Both the position numbers and the translations under genes were made by a program. From contig CAYNEF010000018.1 of the NCBI GenBank assembly GCA_964396165.1, positions 4,480-68,479 of the forward strand: a stretch of 64,000 bases of DNA. Direction: 5' to 3'. Shown in pieces: positions 32,904-41,094 of this stretch. Within the stretch, counting starts at the first letter, position 1; the number at the start of each line of letters is the position of its first letter. Below the pieces are notes generated by a model that was given only the letters and a program-made list of their open reading frames with translations, was not told the DNA's origin and ran no database searches. Source of the stretch: CALCZU01 sp964396165 (GTDB taxonomy: Bacteria > Bdellovibrionota > FAC87 > UBA2466).

Positions 32904-33962
32904 TTGAAATGCACAGGAAGGGATGGTTTAATAGAAGCTATGCAACATACTCCTAGACTTTGTATTGATGGGCGTGCCGCAAAAGATTTTATGGCAAAGG
33001 GCCTTGTCGCCCAGGAAGTAATCGATCAACTTGTTTCCGCTCAAGGCGAAAACGGAATTTCCAGTGAGTGGATTGAAAAACACAGAACTGTACTTCTCTC
33101 CCACCCCAGTCAGGTTTTTAGCGGACAACTAAAACGTTTTGATACGCGCAAAAAAATTGGCTCTACTCCGATTGATTGGATTTGGAATAAACAATTTGTA
33201 AAAAAAGCCAACATCAGTCTTTTGCACCGCTTTGTTCCTGTGGATAGAGCGAAGGGCACACTGCCACTTCCTGTAATCAATACGCTTTTACCCGCAAACG
33301 ATAAACTCCCGTTTTTTCTTTCTAAAAACGAAAACCAGATTTACGTAGTGCCTTCCACTTTAGATGCGATGGTGCTCGAGAAGAAATACCAGATAGCGCC
33401 GGAGCAAATCACGCTCGTGCAATCAGCTGTCAGAAGATACGTTCACTTTGTAGACAGAATGAAGCCCGCGTTTGAAGGATTTATTTTGATTCTCGTGGGT
33501 GATTCCAAAGACGCAGAGATGGTACCCAAACTGCGCGAAGTTCTCACAAAACGTTTTCCGACCATCCAGCAAAAAGTCATGGTGTTAAAAAATAATACCA
33601 ATGTGTCGGCAGTGCAATGGATGAAGCTTTTGCAGAACACGCGTCTATGCGTGTATTTAAATTCGCAGCCCTTTGATTGGGCGACACTAGCGCTGGAAAC
33701 TTTTTACTGGGATATTCCGACTGTGTTCTCAGATAAAAATAATACGCTGAATGAACTGCTTCCGCATTGCTCACTGACTTTGTCGCAGTTTTTAGTCAAT
33801 CAGCCGGGATTTGAAGAGTTAAAAGTACAATCACAAAAAGCACGAGACGGTTTATTTGACCGTGGTGTCTTTGATGCCTTTTCTCTCGCCAGACAGTACC
33901 GAAAAATCTATTCAGAGTTTTCAACTACACCGACTAAAGAAGTGGCTAACACCACGGTCTAA
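32904..33962 (+). CDS. uncharacterised protein, glycosyltransferase-like C-terminus
   Basis: 352 aa. TTG 32904 has GAGGAAG six bases upstream, better than ATG 32940, which has no proper site. No signal peptide or membrane helix. The second half resembles the nucleotide-sugar half of a GT-B enzyme (GFILILVGDSKDAEMVPKLREVLTKRF; WMKLLQNTRLCVYLNSQPFDWATLALETFYWDIPTVFSD), with the ALE-F pattern of group 1 transferases, but key sugar-nucleotide residues are not clear. Best left as a candidate glycosyltransferase. Confidence 0.72.
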   Translation: MKCTGRDGLIEAMQHTPRLCIDGRAAKDFMAKGLVAQEVIDQLVSAQGENGISSEWIEKHRTVLLSHPSQVFSGQLKRFDTRKKIGSTPIDWIWNKQFVKKANISLLHRFVPVDRAKGTLPLPVINTLLPANDKLPFFLSKNENQIYVVPSTLDAMVLEKKYQIAPEQITLVQSAVRRYVHFVDRMKPAFEGFILILVGDSKDAEMVPKLREVLTKRFPTIQQKVMVLKNNTNVSAVQWMKLLQNTRLCVYLNSQPFDWATLALETFYWDIPTVFSDKNNTLNELLPHCSLTLSQFLVNQPGFEELKVQSQKARDGLFDRGVFDAFSLARQYRKIYSEFSTTPTKEVANTTV

Positions 33963-33980
33963 TAAGTTTAGACTTTCGAT

Positions 33981-35201
33981 TTAGTGAGAGAGCTTTTCAA
34001 AGTGCAGACTAACCTGTGAGATAGATCCATCTGATCCGCGTTGGCCATTCATTCCATTAGAGCCTTTTGCTCCTGGGAATCCTTTGGCGCCACCAGCATC
34101 ACAGCCTTCTGCTGACTGTCCACCGTCACCGCCTTCACCACCATCACCACCTTCTCCGCCTGTGCCTTCTCTTCCAGCAACACCGGGTTGATTAGTTACG
34201 TTCGGTTGAAAGTCAGTGGGGTTAGCGATTTCGATCAAGATAGGAGCCGTATCTCCACCGCGTCCACTTGAAGTCCCTGAAGTTCCTTGTCCCCCTTGTC
34301 CACCCTGCCCACCTGCAGTCGGTTGAGAAAGACAGAAAGAAACATTTTCGGGAATTCTTCCACAAATAGGATCCATATTGCCGGGCCATCCACCACAATG
34401 AGGTGGGCGTAAGGGATTTCCACGGACTACGGAACTTGCGTTCATCCCATTGGCTCCTCTAGCACCTTGCGCACCTTTAGATCCATTTTGCCCGTCGCCC
34501 CCATTTTCTCCTCTGTTAAAAATCGTGATTGTGCCTTTGGCTTTTTTTGCTTTAATTGTGATTTTTCCTGCGTTGCGGCCTGAGGTGCCAATAGAAGCAA
34601 CTGCGTTTTGAGGGAAAGTCTCAAGTACTGCGCCTTGGGAAATGAGTTCATTTACATCCAAAGTAAATCTTTCTCCTGAAGTTTGTATGCGAGCGCCCGC
34701 TCGTAAGAAAACCCGTGCGAAACCATCTGCACGAACGGTATTCACCGTTCCATCGACTACAAGATCTTTTGGGATAGCAACTTTAAAAGTATTCTTTTTC
34801 GCATTCGCATCAGCGTTTTTAAGCGCTACCGAATACTCGTATTCCTTACCTGCCTCTACGCTTTGATCTTCAAATAAGGCAGACTCTTTTGTGAGAGTTC
34901 CCACATCACTTGCAGATTCGTCCGTAGATTTACGTAGTACTTGATAATCGCCAAGCGGGTTAGAGGCCGTAAGACTCACTACATATTTATTTGCTTCTTC
35001 TTGTGCGATTACTTGGATTTGAAATTGATCGACTACTTGTTTGTCTGGACTTCTTTTGGAAGGGCTTTCAGTTGTGGTACCAGAGGGGGTAACTGAGGGA
35101 GTCGGATTTTCGACATTGTTTTGGTCTTTTTTTCCGCATCCGGTTAGTGCAAACCAGAAGTACAGTAAGAAAGTGGTTAAGATAAATTGTTTGATTTTCA
35201 T
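33981..35201 (-). CDS. lipoprotein with collagen-like Gly-X-Y stretches
   Basis: 406 aa with a lipobox LTGC (C22). Layout: Thr/Ser/Pro linker (28-55), a fibronectin-III-like segment (58-145), a beta-rich part (145-225), then Gly-rich triplets such as GENGGDGQNGSKGAQGARG, GGQGGQGGQG, GGEGGDGGEGGDGGQ and GAKGSNGMNGQRGSDG, interrupted by a Cys-containing loop (CGGWPGNMDPICG). It is an outer-membrane-anchored or surface protein. Collagen-like segments can form triple helices in bacterial surface proteins, though these blocks are short. Function unknown. Confidence 0.85.
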   Translation of the reverse strand: MKIKQFILTTFLLYFWFALTGCGKKDQNNVENPTPSVTPSGTTTESPSKRSPDKQVVDQFQIQVIAQEEANKYVVSLTASNPLGDYQVLRKSTDESASDVGTLTKESALFEDQSVEAGKEYEYSVALKNADANAKKNTFKVAIPKDLVVDGTVNTVRADGFARVFLRAGARIQTSGERFTLDVNELISQGAVLETFPQNAVASIGTSGRNAGKITIKAKKAKGTITIFNRGENGGDGQNGSKGAQGARGANGMNASSVVRGNPLRPPHCGGWPGNMDPICGRIPENVSFCLSQPTAGGQGGQGGQGTSGTSSGRGGDTAPILIEIANPTDFQPNVTNQPGVAGREGTGGEGGDGGEGGDGGQSAEGCDAGGAKGFPGAKGSNGMNGQRGSDGSISQVSLHFEKLSH

Positions 35202-35296
35202 TCGAGTTTCTCCTTGTTTCTGGGGAAACCCTTATGCAAATCAACGCACTACTGAGGTAGGCTCGACCTTAGTTGTACTATTCTGAAAACCGGTCT

Positions 35297-35932
35297 TTAG
35301 CGGACGGATAAGGCAATCAGCATTTCGATCATTTCAAGAGTGGTTTGCTTGCGACGGCCCATTTCTTTGAGTGAAATAACAGCACTCATGCTTAGAAACA
35401 TGGCTCCCAGGATGACCTGGTAGATACGATCGGCCAATACATCCACATTTTTCAATTGTGGATATGTACCCTTTCCAGACTCCAGAAGAAGCAGGGTTTT
35501 CATGCGCTGTTTGTTTGAGTCAAAGAATGCCGCATTTAGCTCTCGATACTCTTTGTCTCGTGAACTTTGGTAAGTGAAGTAACACCAGATACTTGCATAT
35601 TTTGGGTATTTTTCATTCCAATCAAATTTGGCATCTAAATATGCCCTAACGGAGTTGGTATCACCCTTCATTAAGAAGCTATTCATTTGCTGTTCTATGT
35701 ATTTTTCAGACGCGCCCCCTACATAGATTAACGCCTTTTCGATCATGCTAAGGTCGGACTGGCCAAAATAATAATGTACTGTCGCGTACGCAGTCTTTGC
35801 GTGATCAGCAACTTTCTGTAAGGTCACGTTTTCTACGCCTTCTTTGTACGCCACCTCCACATAAGCTTCCATCAAACGCGCTTCTTTTTCGTTGAATTTA
35901 ATCTCTTTCCAATTTTTTAAATCGGGTCTCAT
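35297..35932 (-). CDS. TetR-family transcriptional regulator
   Basis: 211 aa from ATG 35932, with AAGGA upstream. The N-terminal helix-turn-helix is typical (EAYVEVAYKEGVENVTLQKVADHAKTAYATVHYYFG), followed by an all-helical ligand domain. Divergent from a short-chain dehydrogenase gene 141 bp away; the shared spacer holds two small AT-rich inverted repeats, so regulation of the dehydrogenase is likely. Confidence 0.88.
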   Translation of the reverse strand: MRPDLKNWKEIKFNEKEARLMEAYVEVAYKEGVENVTLQKVADHAKTAYATVHYYFGQSDLSMIEKALIYVGGASEKYIEQQMNSFLMKGDTNSVRAYLDAKFDWNEKYPKYASIWCYFTYQSSRDKEYRELNAAFFDSNKQRMKTLLLLESGKGTYPQLKNVDVLADRIYQVILGAMFLSMSAVISLKEMGRRKQTTLEMIEMLIALSVR

Positions 35933-35984
35933 CACTTCCTTATATGCAGTTTCTCTTCAGATATCAATTAATTATCGGCTAAAC

Positions 35985-36018
35985 TGATATTTTTATCAAA
36001 TAATATGATTTTATTATT
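35985..36018. promoter_or_regulatory. two AT-rich inverted repeats in the tetR/SDR divergent spacer
   Basis: TGATA/TATCA arms (35985-35998, loop TTTT) and AATAATA/TATTATT arms (35999-36018, six-base loop) lie back to back. AT-rich DNA gives such repeats easily, so assignment as TetR operators is tentative. Confidence 0.3.
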
Positions 36019-36072
36019 GACCGAGTGCGGTAATACGAGCATAAAGAGCTCAACATTAGCTAGGAGTTCGAT

Positions 36073-36891
36073 ATGAAAAAGACAGTATTAATCACAGGTG
36101 CTTCCACAGGAATTGGTTTTGAAACTGCAAAGCTGTTTGCGAAAAACGGTTGGAATGTTGTTGCGACAATGCGCACACCGGAAAAAGCCAACCTTGCGCT
36201 TCAAAATGAAAATATTTTGCTTCAAAAACTCGATGTAACAGACACAGAGTCTATTAAAGCTGCAATTGCAAATGGCATAAAGAAATTCGGAAAGATTGAT
36301 GCGGTAGTTAACAATGCAGGGTTTGGAGTGGTAGGAGCCTTTGAAGCCGTGTCACTAGAAAGTACGCGAAAACAATTTGAAACAAATGTGTTTGGAGTGT
36401 TTGCAGTTACCAAAGAAATTCTTCCACACTTCAGAGCTAATCATGCAGGAATAATTTTAAATCTTTCTTCTGTCGGGGGGAGAACAACATTCCCGTTATT
36501 TTCCCTCTACCACTCGACAAAATTTGCCATCGAAGGTTTTAGTGAGTCGCTTCAGTACGAGCTTCAGCATTTAAATATTCAGGTGAAGTTGATCGAACCT
36601 GGTGCTGTAAAAACAGATTTCGGTGGGCGTTCCGCTGATCGAGTAGATGTTTCTCATTTTCCCGATTATTCGGAGTACCAAAATGTCCTGCTTGAAAAAA
36701 TAGAAAAAGCTGCCTTGAATGGTCAGACTCCCGATCAGGTGGCAGAAGTTATTTTTACAGCGGCATCGGATGGTAAAAGTAAAATGCGCTATATTTCTGG
36801 TGGGCAACCCAAGATGCTTTTACTCATGCGTAAACTACTTCCGGAATGTCTGTTCAAAGTTTTTATGCGCTTATCGTTGGCATTTTTATAA
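36073..36891 (+). CDS. short-chain dehydrogenase/reductase
   Basis: 272 aa classical SDR: cofactor motif TGASTGIG (7-14), NNAGFG, catalytic Ser in NLSSVGG and YHSTK with the Tyr and Lys. The aliphatic C-terminus resembles oxidoreductases acting on hydrophobic substrates. ATG has AGGAG six bases upstream. Divergent from a TetR regulator, its probable repressor, and followed by a strong terminator. Confidence 0.92.
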   Translation: MKKTVLITGASTGIGFETAKLFAKNGWNVVATMRTPEKANLALQNENILLQKLDVTDTESIKAAIANGIKKFGKIDAVVNNAGFGVVGAFEAVSLESTRKQFETNVFGVFAVTKEILPHFRANHAGIILNLSSVGGRTTFPLFSLYHSTKFAIEGFSESLQYELQHLNIQVKLIEPGAVKTDFGGRSADRVDVSHFPDYSEYQNVLLEKIEKAALNGQTPDQVAEVIFTAASDGKSKMRYISGGQPKMLLLMRKLLPECLFKVFMRLSLAFL

Positions 36892-36924
36892 AAAGGTGCC
36901 TATTTCAACAATAGGCACCTTTTT
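36890..36924. terminator. strong bidirectional intrinsic terminator
   Basis: A perfect 15-bp stem (arms AAAAAGGTGCCTATT and AATAGGCACCTTTTT) with loop TCAAC. The A-run on one side and T-run on the other allow termination of the SDR gene and of the convergent secreted-protein gene. Confidence 0.9.
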
Positions 36925-36932
36925 GATAGGAA

Positions 36933-37340
36933 CTAATAGAGTCTTTGGCAATAAATGTTACATGCACCATGATACCTGCGGCATTCATTTAGTGCTCTAA
37001 AGTATACATGGTTATAATTGTACCCTTCTGCCATGTGTCCTCTGAAGTGTTCTTCCCAACCCCTGTCTCGTGCAATGCATCTGTAGTATGCATAGTGCGG
37101 ACGTGGATATCTGGGATTCCACCAGCGGGGATCGTCAGAATTTGCTTCACCTTGTTCAGGTAAAACACCCGGTTCCTCTTGCTCAAACTGCTGTGACTCT
37201 GGAGCAGGAATAGGTGCTACTTCTTCCTGCTGTGCTTGTTGTTTTTCATTTATTTGTTGTTTGTTCTGTTGTGCTTCGTCTGCTGTGGCAAATGCACAGA
37301 TAAACGAGAATGCAATAGAACTAATTAAGAATCGTTTCAT
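36933..37340 (-). CDS. secreted Gln/Glu-rich protein with Cys-containing C-terminal module
   Basis: 135 aa: signal peptide (cleavage near FATADE, residue 20), a Gln/Glu/Pro-rich linker (22-68), then a compact module with four Cys: YYRCIARDRGWEEHFRGHM, ALNECRRYHGACNIYCQRLY. The ATG has GGGAGG upstream. The spacing suggests a small disulphide-bonded domain. No named family. Likely periplasmic or released. Confidence 0.75.
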   Translation of the reverse strand: MKRFLISSIAFSFICAFATADEAQQNKQQINEKQQAQQEEVAPIPAPESQQFEQEEPGVLPEQGEANSDDPRWWNPRYPRPHYAYYRCIARDRGWEEHFRGHMAEGYNYNHVYFRALNECRRYHGACNIYCQRLY

Positions 37341-37470
37341 ATTTTTTCCTCCCGAGGATTTTTTGTTTCAAATTGTTACGAGTTCACTATTAAACCCATA
37401 CATCATTCACAGGAAAGCAAGTTAGAGACCAGTTTTTTTAAATTAAGTCTACTCATGTTACTATTTCTCC

Positions 37471-37653
37471 ATGAGTGAAGAATGCACACAACGATGGAAG
37501 AGATTGTTTCAAAAAAATTGTCTGCAGTGGTCGGACGGCCAGAAGCGTCAATACATCAATATCGTAAATGATCCAGATGACGTCGATGAAGAAGAACTTG
37601 AGTCTTCTATCGAGCTCATACAAGACATTAATAAAAAGCCAGCCATTGAATAA
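37471..37653 (+). CDS. small hydrophilic protein, unknown
   Basis: 60 aa, acidic C-terminal half (DPDDVDEEELESSIELIQDI) and two Cys in the N-terminal half; no signal peptide. The ribosome site is weak. It overlaps the downstream lipoprotein by eight bases if that gene uses its TTG start, implying translational coupling. Function unknown. Confidence 0.5.
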   Translation: MSEECTQRWKRLFQKNCLQWSDGQKRQYINIVNDPDDVDEEELESSIELIQDINKKPAIE

Positions 37654-38377
37654 GTTCTCTTACATTTTATTACTTTTGGTTCTTAGCGGGTGCGCAAGCT
37701 ATTCCACTTTTCAAACGGCGCGGGTGCTTGAAAAAAAGCAACTGCGTCTTGCTTTAAACGGCGAGTATTATTCTCTGACTAAAGATACTAACTATTTGCC
37801 TCCCGATCCCATTACCGACAATGGTTGTAGTCCCAATTTATTTAACAGCTGCGCTGTAAAATACGGCTCAACGTTTCAAAATTTAGGTTTAAGCACTCGT
37901 ATGGGGATGGGACATGATTTGGATTTGGGTGTACAAGTTTCTCTTCCCTTCACCATGACTATTGATATGAAATACCAATTTGTGGATTGGGAAGGCTTTA
38001 GTATATCGACGGGAGTGGGTTTTCAGTTTTTTCATATTTACCCGCGCTCGACTTACCTCGGATACGATTCATCACTTTTTGCAATAGTGCTTCCTTTGTA
38101 CCTGAGTTACGATTTTAACGATTATTTTGCACTCTATGGCGCAGGGAAATTTTCTCCTTCACTGCCCACTTATAATCAGACTTTTCCTCAGAGTAGTGTG
38201 TACGCAGCTAGTGCTGGAATAAAAATCGGAAAGAATAAAGGGATTTTTATCGAAGGGACATGGGCGCAATCAAGCCACTCGGCAAGCCAAATTATGACGA
38301 TTGGCACATCCTTATTTATTACGTTTTTCCCGAATAAGAAATTGGACGTGAACGGTAATGCGATTGAAAACCCCTAA
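37646..38377 (+). CDS. lipoprotein with predicted outer-membrane barrel character
   Basis: 243 aa from TTG 37646 (NKFSYILLLLVLSGC), which gives a textbook lipoprotein signal (lipobox LSGC, C16). The open frame continues upstream to 37568, but those residues would make an abnormal, long signal n-region. The mature part shows alternating beta strands (TRMGMGHDLDLGVQVSLPFTM, FSISTGVGFQFFHIY, NKGIFIEGTWAQSSHS). Function unknown. The end overlaps the convergent mutase gene by four bases. Confidence 0.75.
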   Translation: MNKFSYILLLLVLSGCASYSTFQTARVLEKKQLRLALNGEYYSLTKDTNYLPPDPITDNGCSPNLFNSCAVKYGSTFQNLGLSTRMGMGHDLDLGVQVSLPFTMTIDMKYQFVDWEGFSISTGVGFQFFHIYPRSTYLGYDSSLFAIVLPLYLSYDFNDYFALYGAGKFSPSLPTYNQTFPQSSVYAASAGIKIGKNKGIFIEGTWAQSSHSASQIMTIGTSLFITFFPNKKLDVNGNAIENP

Positions 38378-39906
38378 GGTCTAAAGCGGGTGTAAATTTT
38401 TTCAAGAGTAAATGCTATCTCGCCGAGGGTCGCCTGGGATTTAACAGCGTGAAAAATTACCGGCATTAGGTTGAGATCATTTTTAGCGGCCTGATCTAAT
38501 TTTTGCATAGCATCGGCCCACACTTTTTGATCTCGCTTAGCGCGAAAAGCCTTCAACCTTTCGGTTTGTTCTTTTTCAATTTTCGGATCGATTTTTAAAA
38601 CAGGGGGATGAATGTGTTCTTCACTCTTAAATTCATTTAAGCCCACTATAATGCGCTTTTTACTTTCGATCTCCATCTGGTATTGGTACGCAGCTTCTTG
38701 AATCATGTTTTGCTGCATTCCCTGCTCCAGGCAATGTACTACCCCACCTTTTTTCTCGATAAGATCAATGAGCGCCATAGAATCGGTTTCAATTTGATCC
38801 GTTAAATTTTCCACAGCGAAACTTCCCCCTGTCGGATCGACAATGGAAGTAATCCCACTTTCATTTGCAATCACTTGCTGCGTACGCAGTGCAAGCTTTG
38901 CGGCATCTTCTGTGGGAAGGCCCAGGGCCTCGTCACGAGAATTTGTATGAATAGATTGTGCTCCACCAAGTGCCGCTGCCAAACACTGCAAAGTTACTCG
39001 GCATACGTTGGTATCAATTTGAACGGGAATCAAAGAGCTCCCAGCTGTCTGCGCGTGAAAACGGAGCATAAGAGATTTAGGATCTTTTGGATTGTATCTT
39101 TCTTTAATAAGTTTTGCCCACAACCGCCTTGCAGCTCTGAATTTAGCGATTTCTTCCAAAAAATTATTGTGTACGTTGAAAAAGAAAGAAAGACGTGGAG
39201 CGAAATCGTCAATTTTCAGCCCGCGATCGATTGCGGATTGGACATACGTCAGCCCATCAGACAAGGTAAAAGCAACTTCTTGAACTGCCGTGCTACCTGC
39301 TTCGCGAATATGGTACCCGCTGATGGAAATAGTATTCCATTCGGGCACTTCATTTTTACAGAATTCAAATATGTCTGAAGTGATTTTTAAACTCGGCTTA
39401 GGTGGATAAATATATGTCCCACGCGCCATGTACTCTTTTAAAATGTCGTTTTGAATCGTGCCACGCAGTTTGGAAAAAGGGATATTATTTTTTTCAGCTA
39501 CCGCTAGATAAAAAGACAAAAGTATCGCTGCGGTCGAATTGATTGTCATTGAGGTGGAAACTTGATCGAGTGGGATATCTTTTAAAACCCGCTCCATATC
39601 CTCGACAGAACTGATTGCGACTCCTACACGCCCTACTTCTCCATTGGCAAGTGCATGATCAGAGTCGTACCCCATTTGTGTCGGCAAATCGAAAGCGATG
39701 CTCAGCCCTGTGATTCCTTGCGAGAGTAAGTACTTGTATCTGGCATTGGATGCAGCGGCATCGCCAAAACCTGCGTATTGCCGCATGGTCCATACTTTTT
39801 TCGTATACATGGAAGCATGCACGCCTCGTGTATAGGGAAATTCACCCGGCTGTTCCAGCGGCGTATGTGTATCTTTGTCGGTATAAATGCTCTTTTGGCG
39901 CGACAT
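38374..39906 (-). CDS. methylmalonyl-CoA mutase catalytic chain, without B12-binding domain
   Basis: 510 aa. It converts methylmalonyl-CoA to succinyl-CoA using adenosylcobalamin. The TIM-barrel domain is complete (VWTMRQYAGFGDAAASNARY, GLSIAFDLPTQMGYDSDH, GTIQNDILKEYMARGTYIYPP, ISGYHIREAGSTAVQEVAF, RFHAQTAGSSL). The Tyr (ASMY) and Arg (EYMAR) that favour methylmalonyl-CoA over isobutyryl-CoA are kept. The roughly 130-residue cobalamin domain with DxHxxG is absent, so a separate small subunit must be encoded elsewhere. Divergent from leucine dehydrogenase, fitting branched-chain amino acid breakdown. Confidence 0.92.
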   Translation of the reverse strand: MSRQKSIYTDKDTHTPLEQPGEFPYTRGVHASMYTKKVWTMRQYAGFGDAAASNARYKYLLSQGITGLSIAFDLPTQMGYDSDHALANGEVGRVGVAISSVEDMERVLKDIPLDQVSTSMTINSTAAILLSFYLAVAEKNNIPFSKLRGTIQNDILKEYMARGTYIYPPKPSLKITSDIFEFCKNEVPEWNTISISGYHIREAGSTAVQEVAFTLSDGLTYVQSAIDRGLKIDDFAPRLSFFFNVHNNFLEEIAKFRAARRLWAKLIKERYNPKDPKSLMLRFHAQTAGSSLIPVQIDTNVCRVTLQCLAAALGGAQSIHTNSRDEALGLPTEDAAKLALRTQQVIANESGITSIVDPTGGSFAVENLTDQIETDSMALIDLIEKKGGVVHCLEQGMQQNMIQEAAYQYQMEIESKKRIIVGLNEFKSEEHIHPPVLKIDPKIEKEQTERLKAFRAKRDQKVWADAMQKLDQAAKNDLNLMPVIFHAVKSQATLGEIAFTLEKIYTRFRP

Positions 39907-39987
39907 AGTGCCACTTTATATTAATTTAGGGGGATGACAAGTTCCTGATTTATACCTTAAACTTAGCGTCATTATTGGGAGTACAAA

Positions 39988-41094
39988 ATGGCTAATGTCG
40001 AAACATTGTTTGCCGGTGATCATGAAGAAGTTGTTTTCTGTAATGATAAAGCTTCCGGATTAAAATGCATTATCGCGGTACACAATACCCACCTGGGCCC
40101 TGCTCTTGGCGGATGCCGTATGTGGAATTACGAAAATGTCGATCAGGCACTCGAAGACGTCTTACGCCTTTCCCGAGGAATGTCTTATAAAGCCGCGATT
40201 GCGGGTTTAAATTTGGGGGGCGGAAAAGCGGTTATCATCGCAAATCCCAAAACAGACAAATCTGAAGCCCTCTTTAGAAGTTTTGGAACCTTTATTGAAA
40301 GTTTAAACGGTCGCTATATCACGGCCGAAGATGTGGGTACCGACGTCAATGACATGGAATATATCTTTATGGAAACTTCCAATGTCGTAGGTGTGGCGGA
40401 AACACACGGTGGATCAGGCGATCCCTCCCCTTGGACAGCCAAAGGAGTTTTGGAAGGTGTCAGAGCCGCTGTCGAATGCAAATTGAAACGAGATAGTCTT
40501 TCTGGATTAAAAGTGGCCGTACAGGGTGCTGGACATGTGGGATTGCATTTGATTGACCTATTTACGGCAAATGGGATGAAAGTCTATGTCTGTGACATCG
40601 ATAATTCCAAACTCGACGAACTCAAAGATAAAAAGAATGTACAAATTGTCTCAACAGAAGACATTTACGAAACCGATGCTGAAATTTTCTGCCCTTCTGC
40701 ACTTGGCGCAATTCTCAATGAAAAAACGATTTCCAAATTAAAATGCAAAATTGTCGCTGGTTCTGCCAACAACCAGCTGGCCAATGCGGAATGCGGTGAT
40801 GAGCTTTTCAAACGCAAAATTCTTTATGCCCCAGATTATGCCATTAACGCTGGCGGGCTGATGAATGTTTCTATCGAGTTTGAAGGCTATGACGAACGCC
40901 GGGCAAACCGTATGATCCGAAACATTTATTATGTGATGAAAACTATTTTTCATACTTCTGAGAAAGAAAATCTCCCAGAGTACAAATGCGCTGACCGTGT
41001 GGCTGAAAAACGCATCAAAGACATTGGACACTTACGTAACCGCTACATGGGACACTCTAAAACAACGTTTCCGGGACGTGTTGTGAGAAAATAA
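39988..41094 (+). CDS. leucine dehydrogenase (Glu/Leu/Phe/Val dehydrogenase family)
   Basis: 368 aa, NAD-dependent oxidative deamination of branched-chain amino acids. The catalytic region GGCRMWNYENVDQALEDVLRLSRGMSYKAAIAGLNLGGGKAVI holds both conserved Lys; the Rossmann part has VQGAGHVGLHL and DIDN. ATG has GGGAG upstream. Its stop overlaps the next start (TAATG). With the divergent mutase it suggests growth on amino acids. Confidence 0.92.
   Translation: MANVETLFAGDHEEVVFCNDKASGLKCIIAVHNTHLGPALGGCRMWNYENVDQALEDVLRLSRGMSYKAAIAGLNLGGGKAVIIANPKTDKSEALFRSFGTFIESLNGRYITAEDVGTDVNDMEYIFMETSNVVGVAETHGGSGDPSPWTAKGVLEGVRAAVECKLKRDSLSGLKVAVQGAGHVGLHLIDLFTANGMKVYVCDIDNSKLDELKDKKNVQIVSTEDIYETDAEIFCPSALGAILNEKTISKLKCKIVAGSANNQLANAECGDELFKRKILYAPDYAINAGGLMNVSIEFEGYDERRANRMIRNIYYVMKTIFHTSEKENLPEYKCADRVAEKRIKDIGHLRNRYMGHSKTTFPGRVVRK

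Noticed and set aside
34060..34520. Gly-codon-rich DNA considered as a CRISPR-like or minisatellite array
   Set aside because: The repetition follows Gly-X-Y codons in one long reading frame; there are no evenly spaced identical repeats with unique spacers.
36933..37340. Gln/Glu-rich segment considered as a possible prion-like or toxin gene
   Set aside because: Low-complexity linkers behind a signal peptide are common; no toxin motif or immunity gene is beside it.
38875..39378. Plus-strand open frame of 167 codons opposite the mutase gene
   Set aside because: It is antisense to strongly conserved mutase sequence and has no ribosome-binding site of note.
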